Source of the DNA: CAYPEL01 sp036479985
Lineage (GTDB): Bacteria; Pseudomonadota; Gammaproteobacteria; DSM-19610
Direction: 5' to 3'
Assembly (NCBI GenBank): GCA_965224815.1
Contig: CBDDAF010000003.1
Coordinates: 1,364,001 to 1,428,000 of the forward strand
Length of the DNA stretch: 64,000 nt
In this document: in pieces, positions 35,110 to 44,043 of the stretch
Layout of the letters: each line of letters opens with the position of its first letter
Numbering within the stretch: the stretch's first letter is position 1
Made by a program: the position numbers and the translations under genes
The notes under the pieces: generated by a model
The model's database searches: none
The model's input: the letters and a program-made list of their open reading frames with translations, nothing else
What the model was told of the DNA's origin: nothing

Positions 35110-36201
35110 TTAGGTTTGAGCCGCCGCATCCATTTGTTCAGGCGCGGGTAATTCAACCGGTTTTCGTGGCCAGGCTTTTAAAACTGCGGACACCAGAGTT
35201 GCCAATGGAATTGCAAAAAACACCCCCCAGAACCCCCAGAACCCCCCAAATATCAACACGGCAAGAATAATGGCCGTTGGATGCAGGTCGACCACTTCCG
35301 AGAACAATAAGGGAACCAGCACATTACCATCCAGTGCCTGAATGATGCCGTAGGCTAGCATCACATAACCGAAATCAGCACTCCAGCCCCATTGAAAATA
35401 GGCAATCGCCGCGATGGGTAATGTCACTATGGCAGCACCAATATAAGGAATGATGACCGACAAACCAACCAGTGTAGCCAACAACTCAGAATACTCCAGC
35501 CCCATTAAGGTAAAAGTAATATAACTGACAATACCGACTAACAGTATTTCCCAAATCTTGCCACGCACATAATTTGCAATCTGGTTGTTAACGTCGTTCC
35601 AAACCTGCGAAGTCAAAGCACGGTCACTCGGCAGAAAACCACTGAACCAGTCGAGAATCCGTTGCTTGTCCTTCATGAAAAAAAACACCAGCATCGGCAC
35701 CAGTACCACGTAGACCATAATAGTGATGATACCCAGCACCGAGGCAACTGATACAGACAGGAAACGCTGGCCCAGTCCTGCCAGTTCAGAACGCACCGCG
35801 CTGATCACATCATTGACCTGCACCTCACTGATCAAATCCGGGTACTTTTCCGGTAATTGCAACAACGCTTCCTGGCCCTTACTGAGAATACTCGGCAATT
35901 GTTGAAACAATTGTGTGATCTGGTGAGACAAACGCGGCAACATCCCTAGTAAAATAAACACCAGTGCTACGAGGAAGATAATAAAGACCAGTGAAACCGC
36001 AAGATTTCTCGGCACGCCTAAACGCCGCATTGGCATAACAAGACCGTCCAACAAATAGGCCAGTACCAGTGCCGCAATCGCCGGTGCCAACATCCGACCC
36101 ATCGTAATCAAGACGATTACACCAATCAGTAATACCAACGACAGTGCAACGACCTGTGGATCGGCAGCATAACGGCGAAACCACTGCCGGACTTTTTCCA
36201 T
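35110..36201 (-). CDS. perM: AI-2E family transporter / PerM permease
   Basis: 363 residues with about eight hydrophobic segments. N-terminal pairs are at ~18-50 (VVALSLVLLIGVIVLITMG, IAALVLAYLLDGLV) and ~65-90; a large soluble loop holds LPSILSKGQEALLQLPEKYPDL; C-terminal helices contain GLSVIIPYIGAAIVTLPIA and LDGNVLVPLLFSEVVDLHPTAIILAVLIFGGFWGFWGVFFAIPLA, the family signature. Members export small molecules (TqsA exports AI-2) or ions; the substrate here is unknown. Its ATG overlaps the stop of the upstream 127-residue gene, so the two are translationally coupled. Confidence 0.88.
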   Translation of the reverse strand: MEKVRQWFRRYAADPQVVALSLVLLIGVIVLITMGRMLAPAIAALVLAYLLDGLVMPMRRLGVPRNLAVSLVFIIFLVALVFILLGMLPRLSHQITQLFQQLPSILSKGQEALLQLPEKYPDLISEVQVNDVISAVRSELAGLGQRFLSVSVASVLGIITIMVYVVLVPMLVFFFMKDKQRILDWFSGFLPSDRALTSQVWNDVNNQIANYVRGKIWEILLVGIVSYITFTLMGLEYSELLATLVGLSVIIPYIGAAIVTLPIAAIAYFQWGWSADFGYVMLAYGIIQALDGNVLVPLLFSEVVDLHPTAIILAVLIFGGFWGFWGVFFAIPLATLVSAVLKAWPRKPVELPAPEQMDAAAQT

Positions 36202-36584
36202 CAGTCTTCGCCCTCTACCAGCTGCCGGTAAAACTCACTAAAGGTTTCTTCCAGTTCATCGATCACTAGATCAGCCTCCTTGCCCTGTAATATATGTTGC
36301 GTCATTAGATCCGAAGTCAAACCCAGAATTTTCCGCTTATCGAGCATAAAATAACTTTTTGAAAGCCGTTTGACAGCGGCTACAACTCGTTCATTTTCCG
36401 GACGTGGTAGCAATTCAGGTTTTGGAACAGGCTCAGGCTCGGATACGGCTGGCGCAGACGTGACCAGCATACTGTCTGGATTGCGCTGAACAAGAAATTC
36501 GGCGAAGCTTAACAGGCTGCTTTGATCCGTTATGGATAACGAATTAAAAAGTGATATCAATTGCTGACTTTCTTTGGAAGCCAT
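36201..36584 (-). CDS. hypothetical protein in LysR-perM operon
   Basis: 127 residues, no recognised domain. The N-terminal 35 residues are helical (LISLFNSLSITDQSSLLSFAEFL). A proline-rich linker follows (EPEPVPKPELLPRPENE, ~49-65), then a helical, charged C-terminal half (VVAAVKRLSKSYFMLDKRKILGLTSDLMTQHILQG...LEETFSEFYRQLV). There is no signal peptide or membrane segment, so it is probably cytoplasmic. Start and stop overlap the neighbouring LysR and perM genes (TAATG and TGATG), so the three are made together. Whether it binds either partner is unknown. Confidence 0.75.
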   Translation of the reverse strand: MASKESQQLISLFNSLSITDQSSLLSFAEFLVQRNPDSMLVTSAPAVSEPEPVPKPELLPRPENERVVAAVKRLSKSYFMLDKRKILGLTSDLMTQHILQGKEADLVIDELEETFSEFYRQLVEGED

Positions 36585-37495
36585 TAGTCCAATACGTCTG
36601 CATGATCCTTGCAGTAGTTACGTGCAAAATCAAGCAATTCATCCATCGCACGATGGCGGAATTTCTGTTTCTGGTGCACGAATGAAAAAGGTCTTTCCAA
36701 AGGCGGATCTAATTTAAGTGTCACCAACGTACCTAATCTGATTTCTTTCTGCACAGTGGCACGAGATACAATAGAAACACCCATACCGGCTTCGACCGCA
36801 CCCTTGATTGATTCAGGGCTGCCTAGCTCCATAGAGAAGTTAATCTGTGCCGGATTTACACCCTGCCCACTCATATACTCATTAATCACTTCCCGTGTAC
36901 CCGACCCTTCTTCACGGCAAATGTATGGGTGCTCAAGCAGTTCGTTCAAACTCAAGGTTTTCAGGTTTGATAATGGATGCTGGGGTGCCACGACGGCGAC
37001 CAGCTGATCCATCCGGCAGACTTCGACAACCAGATTCTTGTTTGAAACAGGTGCTTCAACCACACCCAAATCAATCACATTGTTTTCCACCATTTGCACA
37101 ATACCATCTGAATTCGAGACCTTGAGTTGCAGATTGACATCCGGGTATTGCTTTTTAAAATCACCCAGCAACGCAGGCAGCATGTATTCGGCAATGGTGG
37201 TACTCGCGCCGATCATCAAAACCCCACTGATGTCGCCAGTCATTTCCTTAACGGCGCCTTCCATTTCTGAATAGAGTTTGAATATCTGGTCGGAATATTC
37301 GTAAACACGCTGACCCGCATCGGTGAGACTAATTCTGTTGTGGGTACGATCAAACAGACGGGTATTAAAATATTCTTCGAGCTGTCGCACCTGAAAGGTC
37401 ACCGCAGGCTGAGTCATGTGCAGTGACTCGGCTGCTTTGGTAAAACTGAGCAGACGGGCCACCGTGTGAAAAACCTGTAGTCTGCGATCAGCCAT
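36584..37495 (-). CDS. LysR-family transcriptional regulator
   Basis: 303 residues. The N-terminal winged helix reads RLQVFHTVARLLSFTKAAESLHMTQPAVTFQVRQLEEYFNTRLFDR (4-50), followed by the substrate-binding domain with GVLMIGASTTIAEYMLPALLGDFKKQYPDV (~91-119). The effector domain has CREEGSGTREVINEYM, a pattern seen in the CysB/CbbR/YeiE-like branch. The ligand is not known; sulfur or carbon metabolism would suit the neighbourhood but is inference. It heads a three-gene operon with an unknown protein and PerM. Confidence 0.92.
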   Translation of the reverse strand: MADRRLQVFHTVARLLSFTKAAESLHMTQPAVTFQVRQLEEYFNTRLFDRTHNRISLTDAGQRVYEYSDQIFKLYSEMEGAVKEMTGDISGVLMIGASTTIAEYMLPALLGDFKKQYPDVNLQLKVSNSDGIVQMVENNVIDLGVVEAPVSNKNLVVEVCRMDQLVAVVAPQHPLSNLKTLSLNELLEHPYICREEGSGTREVINEYMSGQGVNPAQINFSMELGSPESIKGAVEAGMGVSIVSRATVQKEIRLGTLVTLKLDPPLERPFSFVHQKQKFRHRAMDELLDFARNYCKDHADVLD

Positions 37496-37684
37496 TGATT
37501 GGAAACCTCGTACTGTAACCCGTGAAAACCAAATAAAACCTGGTGGCCCGGAGACCCTATGTATTTTGGGTTAGATAAAATAAATTGATCAGGGCGCGTA
37601 CGATACCCCAGATGATCTGATTTATCACGGATTTTTAATAGTTTTTGACTACCCAGGAAGGATCAGTCTGAATAGCCCAGAAAT

Positions 37685-37707
37685 AAAAAACCCCGGTATC
37701 ACCGGGG
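37685..37707 (-). terminator. intrinsic terminator after the DUF302-like gene
   Basis: On the minus strand CCCCGGT (37707-37701) and ACCGGGG (37697-37691) form a 7-bp G/C stem with a 3-nt loop, followed by six T (37690-37685). It lies about 30 bases past the stop at 37736. Confidence 0.9.
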
Positions 37708-37735
37708 TCGCTATTTATAGAAAGAAGTTGGATTC

Positions 37736-38656
37736 CTAGCCGCCAGCAACCTGTTTCAGGGCTTTTTGGATAGCATTAGGACTTTGCATCAACTTCATGA
37801 AGCTATTGTCACCCATCATTTTCAGATCCGGGTATTGAACCGCCATGCGGAATCGCATATGCAAGGCCACTACCTTGTTGCCATCAACCATGATTTCATA
37901 GGGCAGATAAGCCGTACCTTTATGTTCTCGAAAATCCACAATGCTCATTATGAACTGATCATCCATATTTTTCGCATCATCACTCGGTGCCTTGCGCGCA
38001 ACGCCAAACACAGTCACATTGTTGGGCATATCCAGGCGGTACACTTTGGAAACACCCGCAACGCTATCGGCTAGATTCTGCTCGACTGCTGCAACTGCAT
38101 CTTCATGGCTACCGTACTGTGCAAGTTTGTAAACCTTATTGAAACGCTCCATGCCAAAGGTGTATTTGTACTTCTTTAACTTACGGGCGGTCAGCCCTTT
38201 CTTAGAACCAAAGGTACTCTGGACACCTAATGCTGCCCTCAATGCCTCAGTGACACCGCTGAGATCAGAATTCAAACGGTAGGCATAAGAAAGATAAACC
38301 GGATTAGAATAGGCAACCTGTATTTCACCACCCACCTGGGTCACAGCCACACGCCAGGGCGCTGCAAAACCACCGTACTTAGTTTGACCCGCAACGCTAA
38401 TCAACTCATCACTGGTGACAACAATAACGCGTGTATTTTCAACAAAGGTATCTTTGTAAGGTGTGAACTCACCCAGCACAGTAAACCCAGCACCTTCTAA
38501 TGACGCTTTTGTTTTCAGCACTGTGCCATCGAAATCCCCCTGACTGGTTGATGCCAGCACAAAAGGTTTAAACCTTTCAGATGCTGCGTCAACTACCGTA
38601 AACGGTACGACCAAAAAACTTAACGTGAACAGTAAATGAACTAATTTTCTCATCAT
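37736..38656 (-). CDS. exported DUF302-like protein
   Basis: 306 residues. A signal peptide is evident (KLVHLLFTLSFLVVPFTVVDA, ~4-24). The first half (FKPFVLASTSQGDFDGTVLKTKASLEGAGFTVLGEFTPYKDT...) looks like the DUF302 alpha/beta fold. The second half (YTFGMERFNKVYKLAQYGSHEDAVAAVEQNLAD...FIMSIVDFREHKGTAYLPYEIMVDGNKVVALHMRFRMAVQYPDL) may be a divergent repeat of the same fold. DUF302 proteins occur beside sulfur and redox genes, but their function is not settled. It has its own terminator and lies downstream of the FadL-like porin. Confidence 0.7.
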   Translation of the reverse strand: MMRKLVHLLFTLSFLVVPFTVVDAASERFKPFVLASTSQGDFDGTVLKTKASLEGAGFTVLGEFTPYKDTFVENTRVIVVTSDELISVAGQTKYGGFAAPWRVAVTQVGGEIQVAYSNPVYLSYAYRLNSDLSGVTEALRAALGVQSTFGSKKGLTARKLKKYKYTFGMERFNKVYKLAQYGSHEDAVAAVEQNLADSVAGVSKVYRLDMPNNVTVFGVARKAPSDDAKNMDDQFIMSIVDFREHKGTAYLPYEIMVDGNKVVALHMRFRMAVQYPDLKMMGDNSFMKLMQSPNAIQKALKQVAGG

Positions 38657-38749
38657 CTTCTCTCCTTTCCTGTCTCACATACATCTCATATGAAAGAGCA
38701 CTCAATAAAAATCATAAGGCGCTTCCATACACCCAAATTATCTAACTGT

Positions 38750-40216
38750 TTAAAATTTTCTCGCATAACTGATTTCAATGGCATTTTGTTGCATGGAGTT
38801 TTCGGCACCGAAATTGAAGCCTGCGAAAGCAGTGCCCGCAGAACCCGTGTAAGTCGCATCTGTATCATTTCTAAATGCATGCATAAAGGTCATAGATACT
38901 TCGCTGTTCACACCTGATACGTAGGTAAAGCCAGCGGTGATATGTTTTTCTACGACAGCAGGTGCCAGCACATTAAACAGGCTTTGATCGTCATCATAGG
39001 GCACTTCAGAATAGTTAAACCCGCCGCGGAATGTCCATTTAGGACTATAGGCGTAGTTCACACCAATCTTGTAGACGGTGGCATCATCCCAACCAAAACC
39101 CCAGCCATTATCCGAACCCAGAGGTTTTGCGACAGAGAAAGGCAAGTTGGCTGTATTAGCGCCGGCCAATACTGTAGCAAAGCCGTTAAAGAACTCATCG
39201 GCTGTTGGACCCTTATTGGATATAGCAGCAACATCACTATAAATAATACGCGACACATCTGCGGCTATAGTCAATTTTGGTGTGACTTCTATCGCCAGGC
39301 CGATGCCATAGTTAGGTGGAATATCAAAATCACCTTGTTCAGCAAACAAACCTGCGTAGTCATCGAACTCCTGCATATAAACTTTTGAAGCAGCCGAAAC
39401 ACCGAATGAAACAGGACCAAATTTACCCTGATAGCCGATGCGTACACCGCCACCCCAGGCATCATCATCGCCCTTATTGGTTACATTGCCAGGATCACTT
39501 GAAAAGCCTTTAAACAGGCCCAGGCCGTAGGCACGAAAACGTTGGTAAGCGATAATCGGTGAAACGCCCACTGAATGATTCTTACTGAATTGGTAAGAGA
39601 TTGTTGGCGTAATCAACAACTGAGACAGGTTAATGCCCAGGGATGGACCAAAATCTGGATCTGCCCCCAGGGCAAGCAAGACCGCCTCAATATCAGCTGA
39701 AGGCGCACCGGCACCTTCTATTAAACCTGCAAATCCAGACGGACCGCCGAATCCAGAAGGAACACCAATGACAGGGACAAAGGCATTGGTAAAGAGATTG
39801 GTGTTGTAACGAGTGTTCATACCACCATTAGCTAGAATAGCCAGCCCGGCAGTCAATCCATTGCCATAGTCTTTAGAAACACCCAGGTTTGGGATAGCAA
39901 AAGTTTTCGAGCCACTCTCAGCATTTGCATTAACACCGGTTGCGCCTAAACCTCTGGAATCGACTGCGGCTTTACGTTGCGGGTTAAAAACCTCAATACC
40001 ACCATCGAAACGCGTACCTACGCCAGACAAGGTAGCCGGATTAATACCCGCTGCCAGGGCATCCTGGCCAAACGCCATACCCGCACCTGCCATGCCACGA
40101 TTTTTTGTACCGTAACCAATTTTAAAATATCCATTAGTCGCTTGCGCCAATGGGGCCGTCACCAGTGCAGCCGTAACTGCCAGCGATGTCAATGCCTGCT
40201 TCAGGATACGTTTCAT
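38750..40216 (-). CDS. FadL/OmpP1/TodX-family outer-membrane transporter
   Basis: 488 residues from the ATG at 40216 (GAGGATTGGAG upstream; a TTG nine bases earlier is possible). The signal peptide is cleaved after PLAQA, and the mature protein begins TNGYFKIGYGTKNRGMAGAGMAFGQDALAAGINPATLSGVGTR, the family's plug segment with NPA. The rest is beta-barrel-like, with alternating aromatic strands, and ends in IEISYARKF with the terminal Phe used by BAM. It transports hydrophobic compounds across the outer membrane; the substrate is unknown. Several palindromes lie just upstream and may be operators. Confidence 0.9.
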   Translation of the reverse strand: MKRILKQALTSLAVTAALVTAPLAQATNGYFKIGYGTKNRGMAGAGMAFGQDALAAGINPATLSGVGTRFDGGIEVFNPQRKAAVDSRGLGATGVNANAESGSKTFAIPNLGVSKDYGNGLTAGLAILANGGMNTRYNTNLFTNAFVPVIGVPSGFGGPSGFAGLIEGAGAPSADIEAVLLALGADPDFGPSLGINLSQLLITPTISYQFSKNHSVGVSPIIAYQRFRAYGLGLFKGFSSDPGNVTNKGDDDAWGGGVRIGYQGKFGPVSFGVSAASKVYMQEFDDYAGLFAEQGDFDIPPNYGIGLAIEVTPKLTIAADVSRIIYSDVAAISNKGPTADEFFNGFATVLAGANTANLPFSVAKPLGSDNGWGFGWDDATVYKIGVNYAYSPKWTFRGGFNYSEVPYDDDQSLFNVLAPAVVEKHITAGFTYVSGVNSEVSMTFMHAFRNDTDATYTGSAGTAFAGFNFGAENSMQQNAIEISYARKF

Positions 40217-40510
40217 AATCTCCAATCCTCATAATAATCATTGTTTGGCAATCAATTGCCAATAGTTTGTTGCTTTTTTACAACAATAATGTTCCCAACC
40301 AACAACATTAATGCTACAAAACGATACATTTTGTCAAATCGTTGAAAAACCGTCACTTGTTGAAGTTAAAGCAACAATCATGCCGTATAAATACTTATTA
40401 TTGTCAACCAGGAAAGATCCAGCATGCCAACACGCGTTGGCTAATAGAAGAAAACCAGAAAGAAAGGGAGAAAGAGAGACTATGTTGTCGAACGGTTATG
40501 CCTTACAAGC
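40217..40510. other. regulatory region upstream of the FadL-like gene
   Basis: No gene seen. It contains TTGGCAATCAATTGCCAA at 40245-40262 (8-bp arms, 2-bp centre), TTGTTG...CAACAA around 40268-40287 and TAATGTT...AACATTA around 40288-40311. Such stacked palindromes just upstream of the porin start suggest repressor or activator binding sites. The remainder up to 40510 is A/T-rich with no signal I can name. Confidence 0.45.
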
Positions 40511-40536
40511 AAAAGCCGGGCATAGCCCGGCTTTTT
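40511..40536. terminator. bidirectional intrinsic terminator
   Basis: AGCCGGGC (40514-40521) and GCCCGGCT (40525-40532) form an 8-bp stem with a 3-nt loop. T5 follows on the plus strand (40532-40536) and T4 on the minus strand (40514-40511). It lies 19 bases after the tusA stop and ends that gene. Confidence 0.85.
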
Positions 40537-40554
40537 ATTACTCTGAAAATCGAT

Positions 40555-40785
40555 TCAGGCTTTCTTGATCAGAAACTCGAATTTGCCACCTTCTTCCTTG
40601 GATTCCAGCAATTCATTGCCGGTCTGCTTGGCAAAGGCTTCGAAGTCTTTAACCGAGCCAGGATCCGTAGCAATAATACGCAGTACTTTACCGCTATCAA
40701 TTCCATTGAGAGCTTTTTTTGCACGTAGGATCGGCAGGGGACAATTCAATCCTGACGCATCTAATTGTTCATCATAGTTTGACAT
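40555..40785 (-). CDS. tusA: sulfur carrier protein TusA
   Basis: 76 residues from the ATG at 40785. An in-frame GTG at 40803 overlaps the GAGGAG Shine-Dalgarno and is less likely. The active Cys is in LDASGLNCPLPILRAKKAL (CPxP motif), and the C-terminal half GKVLRIIATDPGSVKDFEAFAKQTGNELL completes the TusA fold. TusA passes persulfide sulfur, either to tRNA thiolation or, in sulfur oxidisers, to the Dsr/sHdr routes. With sox genes 2 kb away either role is possible. It is monocistronic with its own terminator. Confidence 0.93.
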   Translation of the reverse strand: MSNYDEQLDASGLNCPLPILRAKKALNGIDSGKVLRIIATDPGSVKDFEAFAKQTGNELLESKEEGGKFEFLIKKA

Positions 40786-41049
40786 CTTATCGACGCTCCT
40801 CACTTGAATAGCGAAATTAGGAATCTGTTTTTCAGAAAGGCGCTACTTAATTAAGGGTAAGTATGCGCCGTATACATGTTTGCTACCATTCGCCAAAGAA
40901 ACTAAAGAATTTATGCAAACAATGACGCAGGCAGTAACAATTTATAAGTATATCATTGACAGATTATGCAAAGCCAGCAAGCATAATGTTCTTATTAGAA
41001 TGAACTCCCTGTGTATTGATCGAGTCAATGGGAGGTAACTTAAAAACCT

Positions 41050-42519
41050 GTGAGACATGGAATGAAAGCCTTCCGATACCGGAAAATAACATATACCCTT
41101 TTGTTTTCTTTAGTATTTAATCCTGCATTAGGGGATAACTCTAAAAATAATTTACCGGATATTGGCGATTCTGCCGGAGTTTTCCTGTCACCGGCGGAAG
41201 AACAAAAATTCGGTCAGGCCTTTATGCGCAGTGTACGCCAGCATGCCCGTCTGATCGATGACCTGGATGTTCGCCACTATCTGGAAAGTCTCGGTCAACG
41301 CCTCGCGGCCGGTAGTAAAGCTCCCAAACGGCAATACTCATTTTTCATGGTCGATGACGCATCAATTAATGCGTTTGCCGGACCGGGAGGTTACATTGGC
41401 GTACATACCGGGTTGCTTATGGCGGCCAAAAATGAAAGTGAGCTGGCTGGCGTACTGGCGCATGAAATAGCGCACGTAACCCAACGCCACCTGGTACGCG
41501 CCTATGAAGCATCCAACCGTCTTGGCTTGCCAACCGCTGCCGCGATGATCGCCGCAATCTTACTGGGCGCCGCAACCGATAGTGATGCAGGCATTGCCGC
41601 AGCCGCTGCGGTTCAAGCCAGCAGCTTGCAATACCAGATCAATTTTACCCGGGCCAACGAGAAAGAAGCCGATCGTATTGGTATCCAGACGCTCAGCCGC
41701 GTTCAAATTGACCCCTTCGGCATGCCGGATTTTTTCGAACGCCTGCAACGCGCCACCCGTTTGTACGGGGAACGCCCACCTGAATTTCTTAGTACGCACC
41801 CGGTGACTGCAAACCGCATTGCCGAAACAATCACCCGCGCTGAACAGGTGGGTCACAAAGGCAGTCGGGATAGTCTGGACTTCCAGCTAATCAAGGCGCG
41901 CCTGGATATTTTCAAAAGCCATAACCTCACCCAAAAAGTAAGCCAATACAAAGCATTGGTGAAAGCAGATAAAGACTCTGCCGCTGCACACTATGGGCTC
42001 GCACTCGCACTTGATAAAGTCAATCAACACACCCAGGCGATACAAATCCTGCAAACGCTACATCGGAAGAACCCCGATCATATTCTGTACCGCACTACAC
42101 TCGCCCAGTTACAGTTAAACAGCAAACAATCTAAACCCGCCCTGCAACTGTTGTCCGATACGCTCAAACTCTACCCGCGCGATATCACCGTTTCTGCACA
42201 CTACGCACGCGCACTTTTACAAAACAAGCAAGCAAAGCACGCCAGAAACGTCTTGCTCGATGTCCTGCAAAAACCTGCCGCTCAACAACCCGGCATGTAT
42301 ACATTGCTTGCCAGGGCTGCAAGCGACAGTGGCTATGACTGGCAAGCACGCCAGGCGACTGCAGAAAGTTACTATTTAAATGGTCAGACCAAGGCAGCGG
42401 CTGGGCAACTCGAACAGGCACTAAAATCAAAGGCGATCAATTATCACGACCGGGCTGCCCTGGAAGCGCGGCTAAAAGAGTTCAAGCTTATCGTCCAGGA
42501 AGAACAAGACTCGCTCTAA
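41050..42519 (+). CDS. bepA: BepA-like periplasmic M48 metalloprotease with TPR domain
   Basis: 489 residues. The start is GTG at 41050, 13 bases after GGAGGT; an ATG at 41062 is the alternative. A signal peptide (ITYTLLFSLVFNPALG, ~12-28) precedes the M48 protease: GGYIGVHTGLLMAAKNESELAGVLAHEIAHVTQRH (HExxH, ~139-143) and the third ligand in ANEKEADRIG (~205-214). From ~300 on, helical TPR-like repeats appear (AHYGLALALDKVNQHTQAIQIL and so on). BepA in E. coli assists or degrades stalled outer-membrane barrels such as LptD. The gene is divergent from tusA. Confidence 0.9.
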   Translation: MRHGMKAFRYRKITYTLLFSLVFNPALGDNSKNNLPDIGDSAGVFLSPAEEQKFGQAFMRSVRQHARLIDDLDVRHYLESLGQRLAAGSKAPKRQYSFFMVDDASINAFAGPGGYIGVHTGLLMAAKNESELAGVLAHEIAHVTQRHLVRAYEASNRLGLPTAAAMIAAILLGAATDSDAGIAAAAAVQASSLQYQINFTRANEKEADRIGIQTLSRVQIDPFGMPDFFERLQRATRLYGERPPEFLSTHPVTANRIAETITRAEQVGHKGSRDSLDFQLIKARLDIFKSHNLTQKVSQYKALVKADKDSAAAHYGLALALDKVNQHTQAIQILQTLHRKNPDHILYRTTLAQLQLNSKQSKPALQLLSDTLKLYPRDITVSAHYARALLQNKQAKHARNVLLDVLQKPAAQQPGMYTLLARAASDSGYDWQARQATAESYYLNGQTKAAAGQLEQALKSKAINYHDRAALEARLKEFKLIVQEEQDSL

Positions 42520-42610
42520 ATTCCCTTTCCAGAATTTTCCCAATTGCGCAAAGGAATAAACCACAAGCAGCCGACGTCAAACTACTGGGACTGCCCTGCT
42601 GCTCGGGTAT

Positions 42611-42650
42611 AAGTGCCTTGCATTACGGGCACTTGGGGCATTTTCTTTTT
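42611..42650 (+). terminator. probable terminator after bepA
   Basis: AAGTGCC (42611-42617) pairs with GGCACTT (42628-42634). A T-rich tract with ten T and one C follows six bases later (42641-42651). The gap before the T run makes it weaker than a canonical terminator. Confidence 0.45.
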
Positions 42651-42679
42651 TGACTTGAACCCTTGCTGCGGGCTATAGT
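42650..42679 (+). promoter_or_regulatory. promoter of the sox operon
   Basis: TTGACT (42650-42655), an 18-bp spacer and TATAGT (42674-42679) predict a start near 42686, giving a leader of about 80 bases before soxX. No other -10/-35 pair of this quality is seen before soxX. Confidence 0.6.
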
Positions 42680-42764
42680 CTTAAAAGACTCTGCCAAAGC
42701 GACTTTAAGAGCAGCCACGGACAGCAACACAACTATTTTGCAAAACCGCCTTAGGAGGACAATG

Positions 42765-43145
42765 ATGCAGAAAATTTCTAGCATCTTTACCATTGCAAGT
42801 TCAGTACTGGCACTTACTGCAAGCCTTGCATTGCTTCCTGCGACCAGCTCGGCCGCAGAAACAACCACGGATTCTGTGACAGAAGAAGGTAAGAAAATTG
42901 CCTTTGACAGAAAAAAAGGTAACTGTCTCGCCTGCCATGCTATTGAAGGTGGTGCCTTACCAGGCAATATCGGACCTCCACTGGTCGCCATGCAAGCCCG
43001 TTTTCCTGATAAGGCCAGACTGCGCGCCCAAATCTGGGACGCAACCAAGATCAACCCAAATTCCATCATGCCTCCTTTTGGTTTACACAAAATCATGAGT
43101 GAAGGCGAAATCGACAAAGTTGTCGAATTTATTCATACGCTATAA
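42765..43145 (+). CDS. soxX: sulfur-oxidation c-type cytochrome SoxX
   Basis: 126 residues from the second ATG at 42765, which puts AGGAGG six bases upstream; the adjacent ATG at 42762 is three bases from it. A signal peptide (ISSIFTIASSVLALTASLALLPATSSA) targets the periplasm. There is a single heme site GNCLACHAIEGG (C54, C57, H58) with the axial Met in NSIMPPFG. SoxX pairs with SoxA to attach thiosulfate to the SoxY cysteine. First gene of soxXYZA. Confidence 0.94.
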   Translation: MQKISSIFTIASSVLALTASLALLPATSSAAETTTDSVTEEGKKIAFDRKKGNCLACHAIEGGALPGNIGPPLVAMQARFPDKARLRAQIWDATKINPNSIMPPFGLHKIMSEGEIDKVVEFIHTL

Positions 43146-43177
43146 ATGCGTAAGTCGATTTTCCAAGGAGAAAACTC

Positions 43178-43642
43178 GTGACTAGTATTAAACGAAGAAC
43201 ACTACTCAAAGGTACCGTCGCTGCAGGTATTATATCCAGTGCCGGGTTACTGATCCCGAAACAGGTTCTTGCCAAATGGCCAAGCAGCGCTTTCGAAGCG
43301 AAAGATGTAGAGACCGCTATTACAGGAGTGGCTGGTTCCAGTGAGATGTCGGACAGTACCGACATTGCCATTAAGGCACCGGATATAGCCGAAAACGGAG
43401 CCGTTGTTCCAGTATCGATTACTTCGGGTATGAGTGACATTGAATCGATCAGCATTATCGCAGCAAAAAATGGTAATCCTCTCGCCGCCTCATTCATTCT
43501 TGGTAAAGGTGCCGAAGGCTTTGTATCAACCCGTATCAAGATGGGCAAAACTTCAGATGTTGTCGCAGTCGTTAAGGCTGGTGGCAAACTCTACACCGCC
43601 AAAAAAGAAGTCAAGGTCACTATTGGCGGCTGTGGCGGCTAA
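43178..43642 (+). CDS. soxY: thiosulfate carrier subunit SoxY
   Basis: 154 residues, starting at GTG 43178 with AAGGAG seven bases upstream. A twin-arginine signal (KRRTLLKGTVAAGIISSAGLL) exports the folded SoxYZ dimer. The C-terminal swinging arm ends VKVTIGGCGG, with the sulfur-carrying Cys third from the end, the defining SoxY feature. The preceding immunoglobulin-like domain shows NGAVVPVSITSGM. All Sox intermediates are bound to this Cys. soxZ follows after 50 bases. Confidence 0.97.
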   Translation: MTSIKRRTLLKGTVAAGIISSAGLLIPKQVLAKWPSSAFEAKDVETAITGVAGSSEMSDSTDIAIKAPDIAENGAVVPVSITSGMSDIESISIIAAKNGNPLAASFILGKGAEGFVSTRIKMGKTSDVVAVVKAGGKLYTAKKEVKVTIGGCGG

Positions 43643-43692
43643 TTAATATAGTCCGTCAAAACAGATCAAGTTAAATTTAAGAGGAATTATTC

Positions 43693-44004
43693 ATGGCATC
43701 TATCAAGCTTAGAGCAAAACTTGCAGGTGATACCACCACGGTAAAAGCGCTGGTCAGTCATCCTATGGAAACCGGTATGCGCAAAGATAAAAAAACCGGT
43801 AAAGTCATCCCTGCAAATTTCATTCAGGAAGTTATTTGTGAACACAACGGCAATGCCGTCATGACCGCCTTGTGGGGCGCAGCTGTTTCAAAAAACCCCT
43901 ACCTGTCATTCAAGTTTAAAGGCGCAAAAAAGGGTGAGACAGTCAAACTGTCATGGTCTGACAACAACGGCAAAAGCGATTCAGCCGATGTTAAAGTCAG
44001 CTAA
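43693..44004 (+). CDS. soxZ: thiosulfate-carrier partner SoxZ
   Basis: 103 residues, the normal length, without a signal peptide, as expected for export together with SoxY through Tat. Family segments are IKLRAKLAGDTTTVKALVSHPMETGMRKDKKTGKVIPANFIQEV and PYLSFKFKGAKKGETVKLSWSDNNG, an immunoglobulin-like fold. It forms the heterodimer that presents the SoxY arm to SoxAX and SoxB. GAGGAA precedes the ATG. Confidence 0.97.
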   Translation: MASIKLRAKLAGDTTTVKALVSHPMETGMRKDKKTGKVIPANFIQEVICEHNGNAVMTALWGAAVSKNPYLSFKFKGAKKGETVKLSWSDNNGKSDSADVKVS

Positions 44005-44043
44005 CGTTATAAAATGATCATTGCAACTGGAGGTTGAAAACCA